A stretch of DNA of 64,000 nt from the NCBI RefSeq assembly GCF_002706795.1, contig NZ_CP017705.1, positions 4,811,501 through 4,875,500 of the forward strand. The letters run 5' to 3'. A program made the position numbers and the translations under genes. The stretch is from Brevibacillus laterosporus DSM 25 (lineage in GTDB: Bacteria; Bacillota; Bacilli; Brevibacillales; Brevibacillaceae). This document shows positions 13,401-21,455 of the stretch, piece after piece (position 1 is the first letter of the stretch; each line of letters opens with the position of its first letter). The notes beneath the pieces were generated by a model. The model was given only the letters and a program-made list of their open reading frames with translations, did not search any database and was not told the origin of the DNA.

Positions 13401-15196
13401 TCCATGCTTTCTAACATAATGCTACTATCTTGAATATCTACTATTTCTATTGGAGAAGGATTTTTATGCATTAGATGCTGCTGTGTCAGAAGGATTTGCA
13501 CACCACTATTTTCCAACATATAGCTAATTCTTTCTGCTGGATATGCCGGATCAATAGGTACAAATGCTCCACCCGACTTTAGAATTCCGAGTATGCCTAT
13601 AATCATTTCTATTGATCGATCCATCATAAGTCCGACAAGCCGGTCTGGCCCAATTCCTTTGTTTCTCAAGAATCTAGCTAGTTGGTTTGATTTGGCATCT
13701 AACTGTCTATATGTGAGATGCTTATTTTCCAAAACAACTGCAATGTGGTCAGGGGTTTTCTCTACTTGTTCTACGAATAATTCATGAATTGTTTTATCTG
13801 GATACTCAGTCTTAGTGTCATTTAACTCAACCACTACATGATGATATTCCTCTTGCGTAAGCATGGTAATATCCTTTAACGCCGCATTCGGATTATTTGC
13901 CACGCATGCTGCAATTTGTTTTAAATGTCCTTCGATTCTTTTCATAAGAGCTGTAGTAAAAACAGCGGCATTATAATCTAATCGAACATGGATTTCTTCT
14001 CTTGGTTGAACCATGATGGTTAGATCATAATTAGTTGGCTCAAACATCTCGACAGAAAGAACCGAAAATCCTACCTTTTGCATGACACTGTTCTTTTTCA
14101 ATTCTTCCACTAATGGATAATTTTCAATAACAACAATATGATCGAATAAGTCTTGTTTTAATTCAGAATGATTTTGGATCTCATACAGCGGAACATGCTC
14201 ATACTGCTGTGAACTAAGCGTTCCTTGATGGACAGCTTTTACTACTTCACTAAAAGATTGATCTGTTTTTGTATGAATACGTAAAGGAAGAGTATTAATG
14301 AATAATCCAACCATTCTTTCGATGCCAAGTAATTCAGACGGACGACCTGAAACAACTGAGCCGAAGATTACATCATTCGATGAATTATACTTTTGAAGGA
14401 CTAGTCCCCAAATGGTTTGAAAAATGATAGGTAGGGTAACATGATTATTTTGAGCGATTTGCTGTAACTGCTGTGTGAGCGTACGATCAAATGAAAAATG
14501 ATATTGCTTTGGTAAAAATTCCATTTTCTCATTGGTAGCTCCATCTTTTTGTAACACAGCTTGATGCTCATAATCTTTCATATATTTCGTCCAGTACTGG
14601 AGTGATGCTTCTTGATCTTGTTTTTCCAACCATTTAATAAAAGTACTGTAAGCTTGTACCGGCTGTAATAACAAAGGCTGGTTTTCTACTAAAGAATAAT
14701 ACATCTGTATGAGTTCATCAAAAATAATGCTGAAGCACCAACCATCCATAATAATATGATGAAAACTCCAAATGATCTGATACTCATCTGCATTCATTTG
14801 GAGGATGATCACCCTCATGAGAGGATCTTTGGTTATATCAAAGGTAGCTTCCTGATCTTTTCTTTTATATTGTTCTGCTTGTTCGTTCTTTTTCCGCTCA
14901 TCAAAGGAGCTCATATTATAAAATTGGATTGAAATTGGCCGTTCTTTCAATACGACCTGAACTGGCTTCTTCATTTTCTCATGCAAAAAAGTGGTTCGAA
15001 ATACGTCATATCTGGATACCAACATTTGTAAACTTTTCGAAAATAACTCAACATCTATTTTTCCTTGAATGTGGATTGTCATTTGTACCAAATGCGAGTT
15101 ATTATCCCCGTTTAGTAAGGAATGAAACAGCATCCCTTCTTGCATAGGAGACAGTACATACATATCCTGAACCAGTTCTCTCCTAAAAGTACTCAC
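4430..15196 (-). CDS. tycB: TycB-like three-module nonribosomal peptide synthetase (Pro, Phe, D-Phe-like)
   Basis: About 3588 residues, very close to TycB (about 3587). Domains by approximate residue: C1 12-440 (HHIIMDG), A1 455-960, T1 near 1002 (LGGHSLKA), C2 from 1069 (HHVISDG), A2 to 1990, T2 near 2037 (LGGDSLKA), C3 from 2102 (HHIASDG), A3 to 3020, T3 near 3075 (LGGDSIKA), and epimerisation domain 3132-3570 (HHLVIDGVSWR, EGHGRE). A1 has FDVCYQE, NHYGPSETHVV and ITAGE, the Pro-type pocket of GrsB/TycB. A2 reads DAWTIAAIC (Phe). A3 reads DAWTIAGIC, a Phe-like pocket with one Ala-to-Gly change. The E domain implies a D-residue is handed on from module 3. The start GTG at 15196 has GAGGGG six bases upstream; a TTG three bases earlier is less well spaced. 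The gene follows tycA by about 100 bases and is presumably co-transcribed. Confidence 0.95.
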   Translation of the reverse strand: MSTFRRELVQDMYVLSPMQEGMLFHSLLNGDNNSHLVQMTIHIQGKIDVELFSKSLQMLVSRYDVFRTTFLHEKMKKPVQVVLKERPISIQFYNMSSFDERKKNEQAEQYKRKDQEATFDITKDPLMRVIILQMNADEYQIIWSFHHIIMDGWCFSIIFDELIQMYYSLVENQPLLLQPVQAYSTFIKWLEKQDQEASLQYWTKYMKDYEHQAVLQKDGATNEKMEFLPKQYHFSFDRTLTQQLQQIAQNNHVTLPIIFQTIWGLVLQKYNSSNDVIFGSVVSGRPSELLGIERMVGLFINTLPLRIHTKTDQSFSEVVKAVHQGTLSSQQYEHVPLYEIQNHSELKQDLFDHIVVIENYPLVEELKKNSVMQKVGFSVLSVEMFEPTNYDLTIMVQPREEIHVRLDYNAAVFTTALMKRIEGHLKQIAACVANNPNAALKDITMLTQEEYHHVVVELNDTKTEYPDKTIHELFVEQVEKTPDHIAVVLENKHLTYRQLDAKSNQLARFLRNKGIGPDRLVGLMMDRSIEMIIGILGILKSGGAFVPIDPAYPAERISYMLENSGVQILLTQQHLMHKNPSPIEIVDIQDSSIMLESMDHVANQNTSNDLFYIIYTSGTTGKPKGVMLEHKNMVNLMQFTFAKSNIQYKEKVLQYTTCSFDVCYQEIFSTLLSGGELYLITDDTRRNVEKLFTFIEREKISILSLPGAFLKFIFNDASFSKIFPTCVKHIITAGEQLVVTHELKRYLQNNQVYLHNHYGPSETHVVTTFTIDPNNEIPEIPSIGKPISNTSIYILDKEQKLQPHGIAGELFISGANVGRGYIHNAELTAEKFSTNPFKENERMYRTGDLARWLPDGTIEYLGRIDHQVKIRGHRIELGEIESHLLNHKNIKEAVVIDRVDENQTRHLVAYIVQSKKVSDIELRNYMGKTLPDYMVPSFFVSLEQIPLTPNGKIDRRSLPKPEGTIGTGVAYVAPATELEQKLATIWQGVLGVPKIGIHDHFFSLGGHSLKAMSLISLIQKECGVDIPLRILFKTPTIQAIAKYLESGGGDVDETYTSIPAVPTEEFYPVSSAQKRMIILHQLAKEGTGYNIPTVMVIDGPLQYDRFELAVERLVDRHEILRTSFPTVNGESVQRVNQNVNIKINYLDSKEEQVDQVIEEFIQPFILESAPLIRIGLVKVSTERHYLLVDMHHVISDGVSANIFINELTKFYQAETLPELRIQYKDFAVWEQEFFQSEAFKKQEEYWVSAFSGEVTLLNLPTDYPRPTIQSFEGDRYTFGMEKDLVDGLYRIAKETQTTLYMVLLAIYNVLLSKYSDQEEVIIGTPIAGRSHADTENLLGMFVNTLAMRNQPVGNKTFTEFLADVKNNALLAFEHADYPFEHLVEKMKLPRDLSRNPLFDTMFILQNTEHNSFELDEIKCTPFVPKGKHAKFDFSLEASEEKNELKFCLEYSTSLYRQETIERMASHWLQIIRTVVENSDISLSEIDILTEAEKQQVIKEFNDTQADFSSDQTIQQLFEHQVKRRPDEVAVVFEQDQLTYQELNEKANQLARLLRQKGVLANQLVGIMVERSLDMVIGTLAILKSGAAFLPIDPEYPEDRIRYMIEDSQAKWVVAQPHLMDKVACDTEYINVSDHILSGIASTNLLPNSQSTDLAYVIYTSGTTGKPKGVMLEHTGITNLKAFFENSFGISEQDCIGQFASNSFDASVWEMFMALATGARLTIISKEKITDFMRFENYVSKQGVTVLTLPPTYVIHLEPERLPTLRTLITAGSATSFGLVDKWKDKVTYINAYGPTETSICATYWKAEEESWGTTVPIGIPIQNAQVYIVDQRLQLQGIGEVGEMCVGGVGLARGYWNRPELSAEKFVDNPFVPGEKMYRTGDLARWLPDGNIEYLGRIDHQVKIRGHRVELGEIESLLLQHPGIKEAAVLAREDYQGQSYLCAYMVSDENLSVSEVREYVANELPNYMIPSYFVELDKMPLTPNDKLDRKALPEPDKNQDTGKAYDAPRNKLEQSLAEIWQAVLGIEKIGIKDNFFELGGDSLKAMSVITQVHKAFQIELPLKVLFEAQIIETLSEYITLSDKQFYTPIPTVPQQEYYPVSSAQKRMYILHQLEGAGISYNMPGMMVIEGALDKVRFKQALQEVINRHESLRTSYRVVQEQIVQSIQEHVEFDMGYMQAQEQGLSEIFHSFVRPFDLAVSPLCRSSLVKLEEERHVFLFDVHHIASDGTSIGIILKEVADIYEGKKLPQLPISYKDFSAWQNEMFLTDAIKKQEEYWLNLFTGEIPVANLPTDYPRPAVQSFDGDQLMMRTGKEIFDGLQRVAVEAGTTRYMVLLAAYNVLLSKYSDQEDIIVGAPIAGRSHADLENVVGMFVNTLAMRNKPVGNITFKDFLKEVKQNALQAYENQDYPFEELVEKLQLERDPSRNPLFDTMFILQNGDVESRVFDQLVMRPYEQGDSLGVSKFDMAFHMTEGQEEILFRIEYGTKLFTRATIERIAGHFLKIIRTIIANTEVTLSEIDMLTETEKQLLLVRFNDNTAEFSSDQTIHQLFEEQVENHPHEIAVVYEQSQLTYQELNAKANQLARLLREKGVQPNQLVGIMVERSLDMVIGTLAILKSGAAFLPIDPEYPEDRIRYMIEDSQTRWVLVQSHLMNSVDSDAEFINVSTELPATIATTNLVSISQPADLAYVIYTSGTTGRPKGVMLEHTGIANLKTFFEDKFGVSEKDHIGQFASQSFDASVWEMFMALLTGARLDIISRDTINDFVKFEEYINQQRITVLTLPPTYVIHLEPEHLSTLRILITAGSATSVGLVNKWKDKVTYINGYGPTETSICATYWKASVEQSISQSVPIGVPIQNAQVYILDQRHQLQGIGEVGELCVAGVGLARGYLNRPELSAEKFVENPFIPGQKMYKTGDLARWLPDGTIEYLGRADHQVKIRGHRVELGEIESLLLQHHQIKEAAVLAREDEQGHSYLCAYLVSEEALSVAEIRGYLTDELPNYMIPSYFVQLDIMPLTPNDKIDRKALPEPDKNQNTGKEYDAPRNDLEQLVTEIWQDVLGIEKIGIRDNFFELGGDSIKAIQVLTRLTTAGWKLEMKDLFQNPAIEHVIPYVTPSNKMSNQGVVEGEIELTPIQNWFFTSQFTDMHQWNQAVMLHGENGFDEEAVALAFQKIIEHHDALRMVYRRKDDKIIQWNQGIENTLFDLYKFDLKEEVNLEDKILKLSNDIQSSIDLAEGPLVKVAIFQTSKGDYLLIAIHHLVIDGVSWRILFEDFSTAYSQALSNQEITLPDKTDSFKDWSIQMQKYANSESSIKEIEYWEKLEKTAKVMMLPRDFEEAENQQKNTRILKSELTIEQTENLLRNVNHSYHTEVNDILLTAVGLAFKDWAKTNQLIINLEGHGREDIMNDMNISRTVGWFTSQYPVVLDLDNSEDISLQIKQVKENLRHIPNKGIGYDILRYLTIKELRPSLSFGLQPEVSFNYLGQFDSDVKTGVFTLSQTNTGNLFSPDSERPFLLDISSVVEGRKLQISIGYNSLQYKEETIATLAETYKKHLLLVIEHCMSKEGAELTPSDLGDDDLSFEDLENILELI

Positions 15197-15297
15197 CAAG
15201 CACCCCTCACTTCATAATTTTTTTGCCTTTTATGCAATAATATGGAACTCCAAAGGTATAGTATCTCTGCGGTAGTAGCCATCTAGGCTCTTAGGCA

Positions 15298-18200
15298 TTA
15301 CTTCATTGATTCTTCTAGTAGATTGAAAATATCATCAACATCCTCCAGTTCAAGACCTTTAATACTAAAATCACTCGGAGTTCGTTCTGTTTCTTTCTTC
15401 TCCACACAATGTGTAATCAATCGAAGAAGATGATATTTATAGCTATCGCTAAGTTGCTTAATTGACTCTTCCTTATATTGTTGGTCACTATACGAAAAAG
15501 ATAGATTCAATCTCCCTTTCTCAATTGCTCCAGTGATGTTTAAAACCATATAACTTTCCATTTCAGGACTAATATTATTCTTCCCATCCGCACCAAGAGA
15601 ATTTCCCCGACTATAAGGCGAACGTGTAAAACCCTGACCCTCCAGATCAGAATCGAATTGTCCCAAGTAATTGAAAGTGATTTCGGGTTGTAGAGTAAAG
15701 GATAGAGAAGCCTTTACTTCCTTATCTGTTATATATTTTAAAATTTCATAGCCAATCCCTTTGTTCGGTATATTGCGCAGATTCTCTTTTACCATCTTTA
15801 TGTGATAAGACAAATCATCTGATTTATCCATTTTCAATAAAACAGGATATTGACAAGTAAACCAGCCCACTGTTCGTGCTATATGAGCTTGTTCGCTTAT
15901 GTCCTCTCGTCCATGCCCCTCTAAATTTATGAGGATTTGATCTACTTTAGCCCATTCCAAAAGAGTAAGACCCAACGCCGATAATAAAATATCATTAATT
16001 TCTGTTTGATAGGCGTGATTCACATTTTTTAACAGATGATCCGTCTCTTCTACTGACAATTCTATTTTCATATGGTGAATACTATTTTGTTTGACATAGG
16101 AATTCTCAAAATCTTTTGGCAGAGGAGTATGCTTAGCAGTGGATTCAAGCTCTTTCCAATAGGAAATTTCATGTAGTAGTTCTTTACTATTGGCATATTT
16201 CTTTACCTGCAAGGACCAGTCCTTAAACGAATCCGTTTTTTCTGGTAAAGAAATATCTTTCGATTCCAACAGTTGAGCATAAGCGATACCAATATCTTCA
16301 AATAATATTCTCCATGAGATACCATCTACTACCAAATGATGAATCGCAATAAATAGATGATCACCATTTTGGGTATGAAATACTGCAAGCTTTACTAATG
16401 GGCCTTCATTTAAATTGATTTGGCTTTGTAAACGATAGGTTTCCTCATAGATAGCTTGTTGCACATCCTGATTAGATCGTAGGTCGAATGAAAAAAAATC
16501 GTATAACGGACCTACTTTTCCACGATTTATCTGACTAACCTTCCCGTTTTCCTGCGTATATACCATCCGAAGAGCATCGTGATGATCAATAATTTTATCA
16601 AACACCTCTTGGATGAGCTTTTCATCAATTCCATTCGAATGAGAAAGCACATATGATTGGTTAAAATGATGCATGTTTGTAAATTGTTGATCAAAGAACC
16701 ATTGTTGAATGGGGGTTAATTCTACTACTCCCTCGACGATTCCTTGCTCACTTTTTTGTACGGTTCGCTTTAATAGGGGAACAAGTTCTTTGATAGTTGG
16801 ATGCTTGAGTAGATCCTTTGTCTCCAGCTTTAGCTGATGAGCATACAATCGAGCAGCTACTTGGATCGCTTTAATTGAATCTCCTCCTAAAGCATAGAAG
16901 TTATCACTAATGCCAACTCGATTATTCCCTAATACACTTTGCCAAATATCTGCAAGGATTTGTTCTATTTCAGTAGTCGGTGCTTCATATTCTGTCGTTT
17001 CAAGCGAAGAGGTATCAGGTTCAGGTAAAGCTTTTCTATCGATTTTATCATTAGGTGTTAGTGGCATTTTATCCAATCGTACAAAATAGGAAGGAATCAT
17101 ATACATGGGTAGTTCTTTAGCAATGTACTCTCTTAACTCAGTAATTGACACTTGCTCAGTTTCGACAAAATAGGCACATAAGTATGCTTGTTCAAGCGTA
17201 TCTTTCTTAGCAATGACCGCGGCCTCTTGTATCTTGTGATGCCGCAATAAAACAGTTTCTACTTCTCCTAATTCCACCCTATGTCCCCTGATTTTTACTT
17301 GTTGATCCATACGCCCTATATATTCAATCAGACCATTAGGTAGCCATTTTGCTAAATCACCTGTTTTGTACATTTTTTCACCAGGTAAAAATGGATTAGA
17401 AACAAATTTTTCAGAAGTTAATTCTGGACGATTCCAATAACCTCTCGCTAGCCCAATCCCACTAATGCATAGTTCGCCAGCTTCTCCAAAGGATACTTTT
17501 TCTAGATTTTGATTGATAATATAAATCTGTGTATTTTGAATAGGTGAACCAATTGGAATTGAATGGTTCTGTACTTCTTCTGTTTTTGCAATCCATGTGG
17601 ACGCACAAATACTCGATTCGGTTGGACCGTATGCATTGATATATGTTAGTTTATCTTTCCATTTATTCACTAGGGGAAAAGAGGTGGCTGAACCTGCTGT
17701 TATGAGTTTACGTAAATATAAAATGCGCTCTGGATCTAAATGTATAAGATACGTTGGCGGCAATGTAATAATCGATATTTCATTTCGGTTCAGATATGTT
17801 TCAAAGCTTACAAAATCGTTTATTGTATCCTTAGGAATCATATACAAGCTAGCGCCTGTTAATAATGCCATAAAAAACTCTGATACAGATGCATCAAAAG
17901 AGATGCTAGCAAATTGTCCAACTCGATCGTTAGGTGTGATTTCAAGTATTTTCTGAAAGTAGTCGATGAGGTTTGAAATTCCTTTATGCTCCAGCATCGT
18001 TCCCTTGGGATTTCCAGTTGTGCCAGATGTATAAATAACATAAGCTAAATCAGTACTCTTGTAGACCAAATTAAGATTACTATCATCTTGCATGATGATT
18101 GCTGGATCTTCAAAAGTAATAACTTGGTCATGGAAATCAGCTTCGCGGATAAGACCAACAAGAGATTTTTGAGTTAGCACGATTTTGGTTTGACTATCTT

Positions 18201-18525
18201 TTAGCATGTATTGAATTCTTTCTTGGGGATATTCGATGTCGATCGGGACATATGCTCCCCCAGCTTTTAAAATCGCTAAAATACCAATAACCATCTCTAT
18301 TGATCTTTCCATGAAAATGCCAACAATTTGATCAGTTTGAATCCCTTTTTCAATAAATAATCGTGCGAGTTGATTTGCTTTGCAGTTAAGCTCTCGATAG
18401 GTAAGTTTTTCTGGTTCCAGGATAATGGCAGGATTGTTTGGGGTCTTCTCAACTTGACTTTCAAAAAGTTGATGAATTGTCTTATCATATGGATACGGTG
18501 TTGATTGCGAATGACTATACATCAT
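15298..18525 (-). CDS. tycA: TycA/GrsA-like loading module (A-T-E), aromatic amino acid activating and epimerising
   Basis: 1075 residues with the A-T-E layout of TycA and GrsA (about 1090-1098). Adenylation core [11 protein letters not shown] is near residue 165, [11 protein letters not shown] near 408 and [17 protein letters not shown] near 495. The carrier motif LGGDSIKA is near 545. The epimerisation domain starts near 602, with [11 protein letters not shown] and EGHGRED. There is no condensation domain, so it starts the chain. The pocket reads D-A-S-T-I-A-A-I-C. GrsA and TycA have Trp at the third position (DAWTIAAIC), while here the motif is FDASVSE. A Ser there should enlarge the pocket toward para-substituted Phe such as Tyr, which would fit the D-Tyr of loloatins. 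This substrate call is inference. The ATG at 18525 follows AGGAGG at about 10 bases. Confidence 0.94.
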   Translation of the reverse strand: MMYSHSQSTPYPYDKTIHQLFESQVEKTPNNPAIILEPEKLTYRELNCKANQLARLFIEKGIQTDQIVGIFMERSIEMVIGILAILKAGGAYVPIDIEYPQERIQYMLKDSQTKIVLTQKSLVGLIREADFHDQVITFEDPAIIMQDDSNLNLVYKSTDLAYVIYTSGTTGNPKGTMLEHKGISNLIDYFQKILEITPNDRVGQFASISFDASVSEFFMALLTGASLYMIPKDTINDFVSFETYLNRNEISIITLPPTYLIHLDPERILYLRKLITAGSATSFPLVNKWKDKLTYINAYGPTESSICASTWIAKTEEVQNHSIPIGSPIQNTQIYIINQNLEKVSFGEAGELCISGIGLARGYWNRPELTSEKFVSNPFLPGEKMYKTGDLAKWLPNGLIEYIGRMDQQVKIRGHRVELGEVETVLLRHHKIQEAAVIAKKDTLEQAYLCAYFVETEQVSITELREYIAKELPMYMIPSYFVRLDKMPLTPNDKIDRKALPEPDTSSLETTEYEAPTTEIEQILADIWQSVLGNNRVGISDNFYALGGDSIKAIQVAARLYAHQLKLETKDLLKHPTIKELVPLLKRTVQKSEQGIVEGVVELTPIQQWFFDQQFTNMHHFNQSYVLSHSNGIDEKLIQEVFDKIIDHHDALRMVYTQENGKVSQINRGKVGPLYDFFSFDLRSNQDVQQAIYEETYRLQSQINLNEGPLVKLAVFHTQNGDHLFIAIHHLVVDGISWRILFEDIGIAYAQLLESKDISLPEKTDSFKDWSLQVKKYANSKELLHEISYWKELESTAKHTPLPKDFENSYVKQNSIHHMKIELSVEETDHLLKNVNHAYQTEINDILLSALGLTLLEWAKVDQILINLEGHGREDISEQAHIARTVGWFTCQYPVLLKMDKSDDLSYHIKMVKENLRNIPNKGIGYEILKYITDKEVKASLSFTLQPEITFNYLGQFDSDLEGQGFTRSPYSRGNSLGADGKNNISPEMESYMVLNITGAIEKGRLNLSFSYSDQQYKEESIKQLSDSYKYHLLRLITHCVEKKETERTPSDFSIKGLELEDVDDIFNLLEESMK

Positions 18526-19157
18526 TACAGTTTAACCTCCTGTGCTCGAACAAATTCTACATGTACTTTATTTTTTCAGATATCAGTACCGGGGACATCC
18601 AAGACCTAACACCTCCTTGTATTAGTGGTATAAGATGCTCCAAACAAAAGATTTGTCTATTAGCTTTTTACATGGATCTTACTTTTTATAAAAGTAGCAC
18701 AAAAGGAAATCGAATCGTAAATATAGTAATCAAGGAGTGTATCAGGGAGGCAACAGAAGTATTTATCTAAGAGGTTATAAGTGGACTCGCCGTATAAACA
18801 AAAAGGAACATATGTATTATCAAGCAACAACCTTACTTATAATATATCGGTCAAATCGATATTACACATCAATTTTTTGTAATTTTATCATGAATTTCAA
18901 TAATAATGAATATTACAAAAAAAGATCAGCTACAGCTTTACAACACATCTGTTTCAATGTTAATAGATGTAAAAAATGTTAATCTGATAAAAAATTACAT
19001 ATGAAACTACCAGATTAACCTCATTTTACAAATATTTACCTTGAATTAAATTTACAATATCTTGCACAAAATTACAATAAACGCAATTTAATTCATAATA
19101 TTCCGACTACTATTGACGCAAATTTCATGTTGGACAACAAGTTTTTCTCTAGTTACT
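18526..19157 (-). promoter_or_regulatory. AT-rich 5' region of the tyc operon
   Basis: About 630 bases without a convincing long gene, carrying the tyc operon's leader and presumably its promoter. It is AT-rich, as expected of a region bound by transition-state regulators such as AbrB in B. brevis, though I see no defined site. It contains two inverted repeats: gttaatctg/cagattaac (18978-18986 and 19011-19019) and gaattaaatt/aatttaattc (19043-19052 and 19085-19094). A second Shine-Dalgarno sequence, AGGAGGT at 18611-18617 (minus strand), precedes a tiny reading frame. Confidence 0.5.
18576..18602 (-). CDS. Possible leader peptide upstream of tycA
   Basis: AGGAGGT (18611-18617, minus) is followed after 8 bases by TTG, opening an eight-codon frame MDVPGTDI that ends at 18576. 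A second frame from ATG at 18598 would give 13 codons. Both end before the tycA ribosome binding site. The strong Shine-Dalgarno sequence without a gene is what is seen; a regulatory leader is only a guess. Confidence 0.2.
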   Translation of the reverse strand: MDVPGTDI

Positions 19158-19194
19158 AAAAAAACCAGGCCTTCACATAGAAGGGCTGGTTTTT
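19158..19194 (-). terminator. Rho-independent terminator after the medium-chain oxidoreductase gene
   Basis: AAAAACCAG...CCTGGTTTTTTT on the minus strand, with paired CCCTTC/GAAGG inside the stem and a U-run, about 45 bases after the stop at 19240. Confidence 0.75.
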
Positions 19195-19239
19195 ACTTTA
19201 TTAAACTTAGTGCTTTTGTTTTATACATTTAATTTTTTT

Positions 19240-20256
19240 CTAACAATCAGTTACTTTTACTAATTGTTTGCCAGTATTCTCTCCAGTAAATAATCCAAGG
19301 AAAGCTTCTGGTGCCCTCTCTAGTCCTTCTACAATATTCTCTGAGTACTTGATTTTGCCTTCCTTGATCCACTGAGCCATTTGAATCATTCCTTCATCAT
19401 AACGATCTGTATATTGACTCACCAAGAATCCTCTCATTGTAGCTGTTTTTCTTAGAAGCTGTACTTGAATTCTAGGCCCAACATCTTGTTTTTCTAAATT
19501 GTAGAGAGATATCTGCCCGCAGAGAGGGATACGCGCTCCCTGATTAATCAAGCTTAAAACAGCATCTGATATAGGACCACCCACATTATCAAAGTAAACA
19601 TCTACACCATTTGGGCAAGCTTTTTCTAATGCTAATTGAATATTTGATGTTGTTTTATAATTGATAGCTGTATCAAATCCAAGCTCTTCTATTAAATAAC
19701 GAATTTTTTCATCTGAACCAGCAATCCCTACAACGTGTGCCCCTTTTATTTTTGCTATTTGCCCGACAAGCATTCCCACCGCTCCGGCAGCACCTGAAAC
19801 AACAACAGTTTCTCCTTCCTTAGGTTGACCGATGTCTAATAGGCCAAAATAAGCGGTCATTCCAGGCATTCCGAGCACACCCAAAGCAGTTGTAATCGGT
19901 GCTACATTCGTATCGATTTTTTGTACTTGCCCTGCATCAATTACTGAGTAATTTTGCCATCCTAAGAAACCAAGTACAATATCCCCCACTTGGAAGTCTG
20001 GGGATTTGGTTTCTATTACTTCTCCAATCACTCCACCTGTTATCACTTCATTTAGTGGGAATGGTGGGATATAAGATTTTTGATCATTCATTCTCCCCCT
20101 CATGTAAGGATCAACAGATAGGTAAAGCGTACGTATCAAAAGCTGATTGTCATTTACGTGAGGAATAGAGGATTTGATGAATGTGAAATTATCACTTGTT
20201 GGAATGCCGACTGGTCTACTAGAAAGTAAAATCTGATTATTTACTACCTCATTCAT
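19240..20256 (-). CDS. NADP-dependent medium-chain reductase (YfmJ/CurA type, zinc-free)
   Basis: 338 residues of the medium-chain dehydrogenase/reductase superfamily, leukotriene B4 12-hydroxydehydrogenase / prostaglandin reductase branch. This branch includes YfmJ of B. subtilis and CurA of E. coli, which reduce alpha,beta-unsaturated ketones or aldehydes using NADPH. An N-terminal GroES-like part carries VDPYMRGRM, typical of the branch. The nucleotide-binding loop is VVSGAAGAVGMLVGQIAKIK near residue 150, and DVYFDNVGG near 218 is another family signature. No catalytic zinc ligands are evident. The gene is divergent from the TetR gene at 20434, which probably controls it. The start ATG follows GGGAGGATAT. 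Confidence 0.88.
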   Translation of the reverse strand: MNEVVNNQILLSSRPVGIPTSDNFTFIKSSIPHVNDNQLLIRTLYLSVDPYMRGRMNDQKSYIPPFPLNEVITGGVIGEVIETKSPDFQVGDIVLGFLGWQNYSVIDAGQVQKIDTNVAPITTALGVLGMPGMTAYFGLLDIGQPKEGETVVVSGAAGAVGMLVGQIAKIKGAHVVGIAGSDEKIRYLIEELGFDTAINYKTTSNIQLALEKACPNGVDVYFDNVGGPISDAVLSLINQGARIPLCGQISLYNLEKQDVGPRIQVQLLRKTATMRGFLVSQYTDRYDEGMIQMAQWIKEGKIKYSENIVEGLERAPEAFLGLFTGENTGKQLVKVTDC

Positions 20257-20433
20257 TTGTAATATCCTCCCTAATTTTTACTATAACTTTATCTTTGCAA
20301 GTCTATATTATCATACAAAATAAATTAATTAAACTTTTTTCGTTTATTTCGTTCAGTTAAATGCTAGTTGTATGTTTATTTTGTGAGTTTGAGTTATAAT
20401 GTAGTTTGATGTTTTAGATTGGGAGGCATTGTA

Positions 20434-21111
20434 GTGACAAACACCCGAGGCAGATCACGAAAAAATGAGCAAGAGATGAAAAAAGAGTTGATTATTAGGC
20501 TACTTCCCTTTCTTAAAAAGCAAGGGATTAGCTCTTTGAAAATGGAAGATATAGCAAAATATATGGATATTAGTAAAGCAACAATGTATAAATATTTTTC
20601 TTCTAGAAACGAAATCTTGGAATCGACAGTAGAAGTTTACGTAGAATATATCCTTCAGAACTTTAATGAGTTATCTGATAACCAATCAACTTCTTTCGTA
20701 CGCCGTTTTCAAAAGGTTTTTGAAAACTCGGTTGTATTAGCTATTTTTTTATCAGATTTATTATTACAAGATCTAAAAAGTATGTATCCCCATTTATACC
20801 AGCGAATTGTTGAGGCGCAAAAAGTTCGTAACGATCATATCAAAACGTTTTATGAAGCGGGTCATAGAGAAGGTGTGTTTCTTTCGGTTAATCCTTCATT
20901 ATTAATCGCGCAGGACGAACTGCTATTGCCAAGTTTACTTAGTCCCGTTTTTTTGGTACAGAATCATATGACACTAGAACAAGCCTTATTTGATTACTAT
21001 CAGATGAAAAAGCATCAGCTACTCAAACCCGAAGTTATTCCTGATGTAGATGACTCAGTCATTCCCATACAGGTAGGGCAATGTATTCAAAAAATAACGT
21101 GGACAGAGTAG
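20434..21111 (+). CDS. TetR/AcrR-family transcriptional regulator
   Basis: About 225 residues. The N-terminal TetR helix-turn-helix is visible: GISSLKMEDIAKYMDISKAT, then MYKYFSSRNEILESTVEVYV. The C-terminal two thirds is a helical ligand-binding region without a recognisable family signature. I chose GTG at 20434 because GGGAGG lies seven bases upstream; a TTG at 20419 has no ribosome binding site. It is divergent from the YfmJ-like reductase, with 177 bases between the two genes, so it most likely regulates that gene in response to an electrophile or ketone. Another possible target is the CYP102 gene downstream, which is less likely given the terminator between them. Confidence 0.85.
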   Translation: MTNTRGRSRKNEQEMKKELIIRLLPFLKKQGISSLKMEDIAKYMDISKATMYKYFSSRNEILESTVEVYVEYILQNFNELSDNQSTSFVRRFQKVFENSVVLAIFLSDLLLQDLKSMYPHLYQRIVEAQKVRNDHIKTFYEAGHREGVFLSVNPSLLIAQDELLLPSLLSPVFLVQNHMTLEQALFDYYQMKKHQLLKPEVIPDVDDSVIPIQVGQCIQKITWTE

Positions 21112-21226
21112 CATATGCAAATAGCTCGAGCTAAATGGCATGGCAGACTAACGATGTTGAAGTGACACTCTTTCTATTTAGGATATTTGTTGGCCTTTAC
21201 AATAGTAGAAACTATTCTTCTCACAT

Positions 21227-21284
21227 ACACAAAAAACCAGTCAAACGCACAATGATAACGTATTGGACTGGTTTTTGTGTGTAT
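21227..21284 (+). terminator. Terminator after the TetR gene
   Basis: ACACAAAAAACCAGTC at 21227-21242 pairs with GACTGGTTTTTGTGT at 21266-21280. It is a long stem with runs of A and T, so it may work in both directions and also stop CYP102 transcripts coming from the right. Confidence 0.7.
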
Positions 21285-21344
21285 ATGTATTGTTATTATT
21301 TGTTGAATAGCATAGTTAGTTAGGTTTCTCTCCCGTTTTGAATA

Positions 21345-21453
21345 TGACTACTAGAAGAGGTAATCAACGTTCAGAATTTTTGTCCACATGTGTCTGTAAA
21401 AAGCCTCGAAAAGACTACACTCCTAACCCAAAGACCACTATAATAATCGGTGT
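21345..21453 (-). pseudogene. Decayed start of the missing CYP102 NADPH-binding domain
   Basis: Directly after the CYP102 stop, reading the minus strand from 21453 gives TPIIIVVFGLGV, a stop, then SFRGFLQTHVDKNSER. This lines up with the segment of P450 BM3 reductase that reads TPLIMVGPGTGVAPFRGFVQ. The reading frame is shifted relative to the upstream gene and has an amber codon where Ala-Pro is expected. Sequence similarity stops soon after. This is the leftover of the domain that binds NADPH. Confidence 0.7.
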
Positions 21454-21455
21454 TG

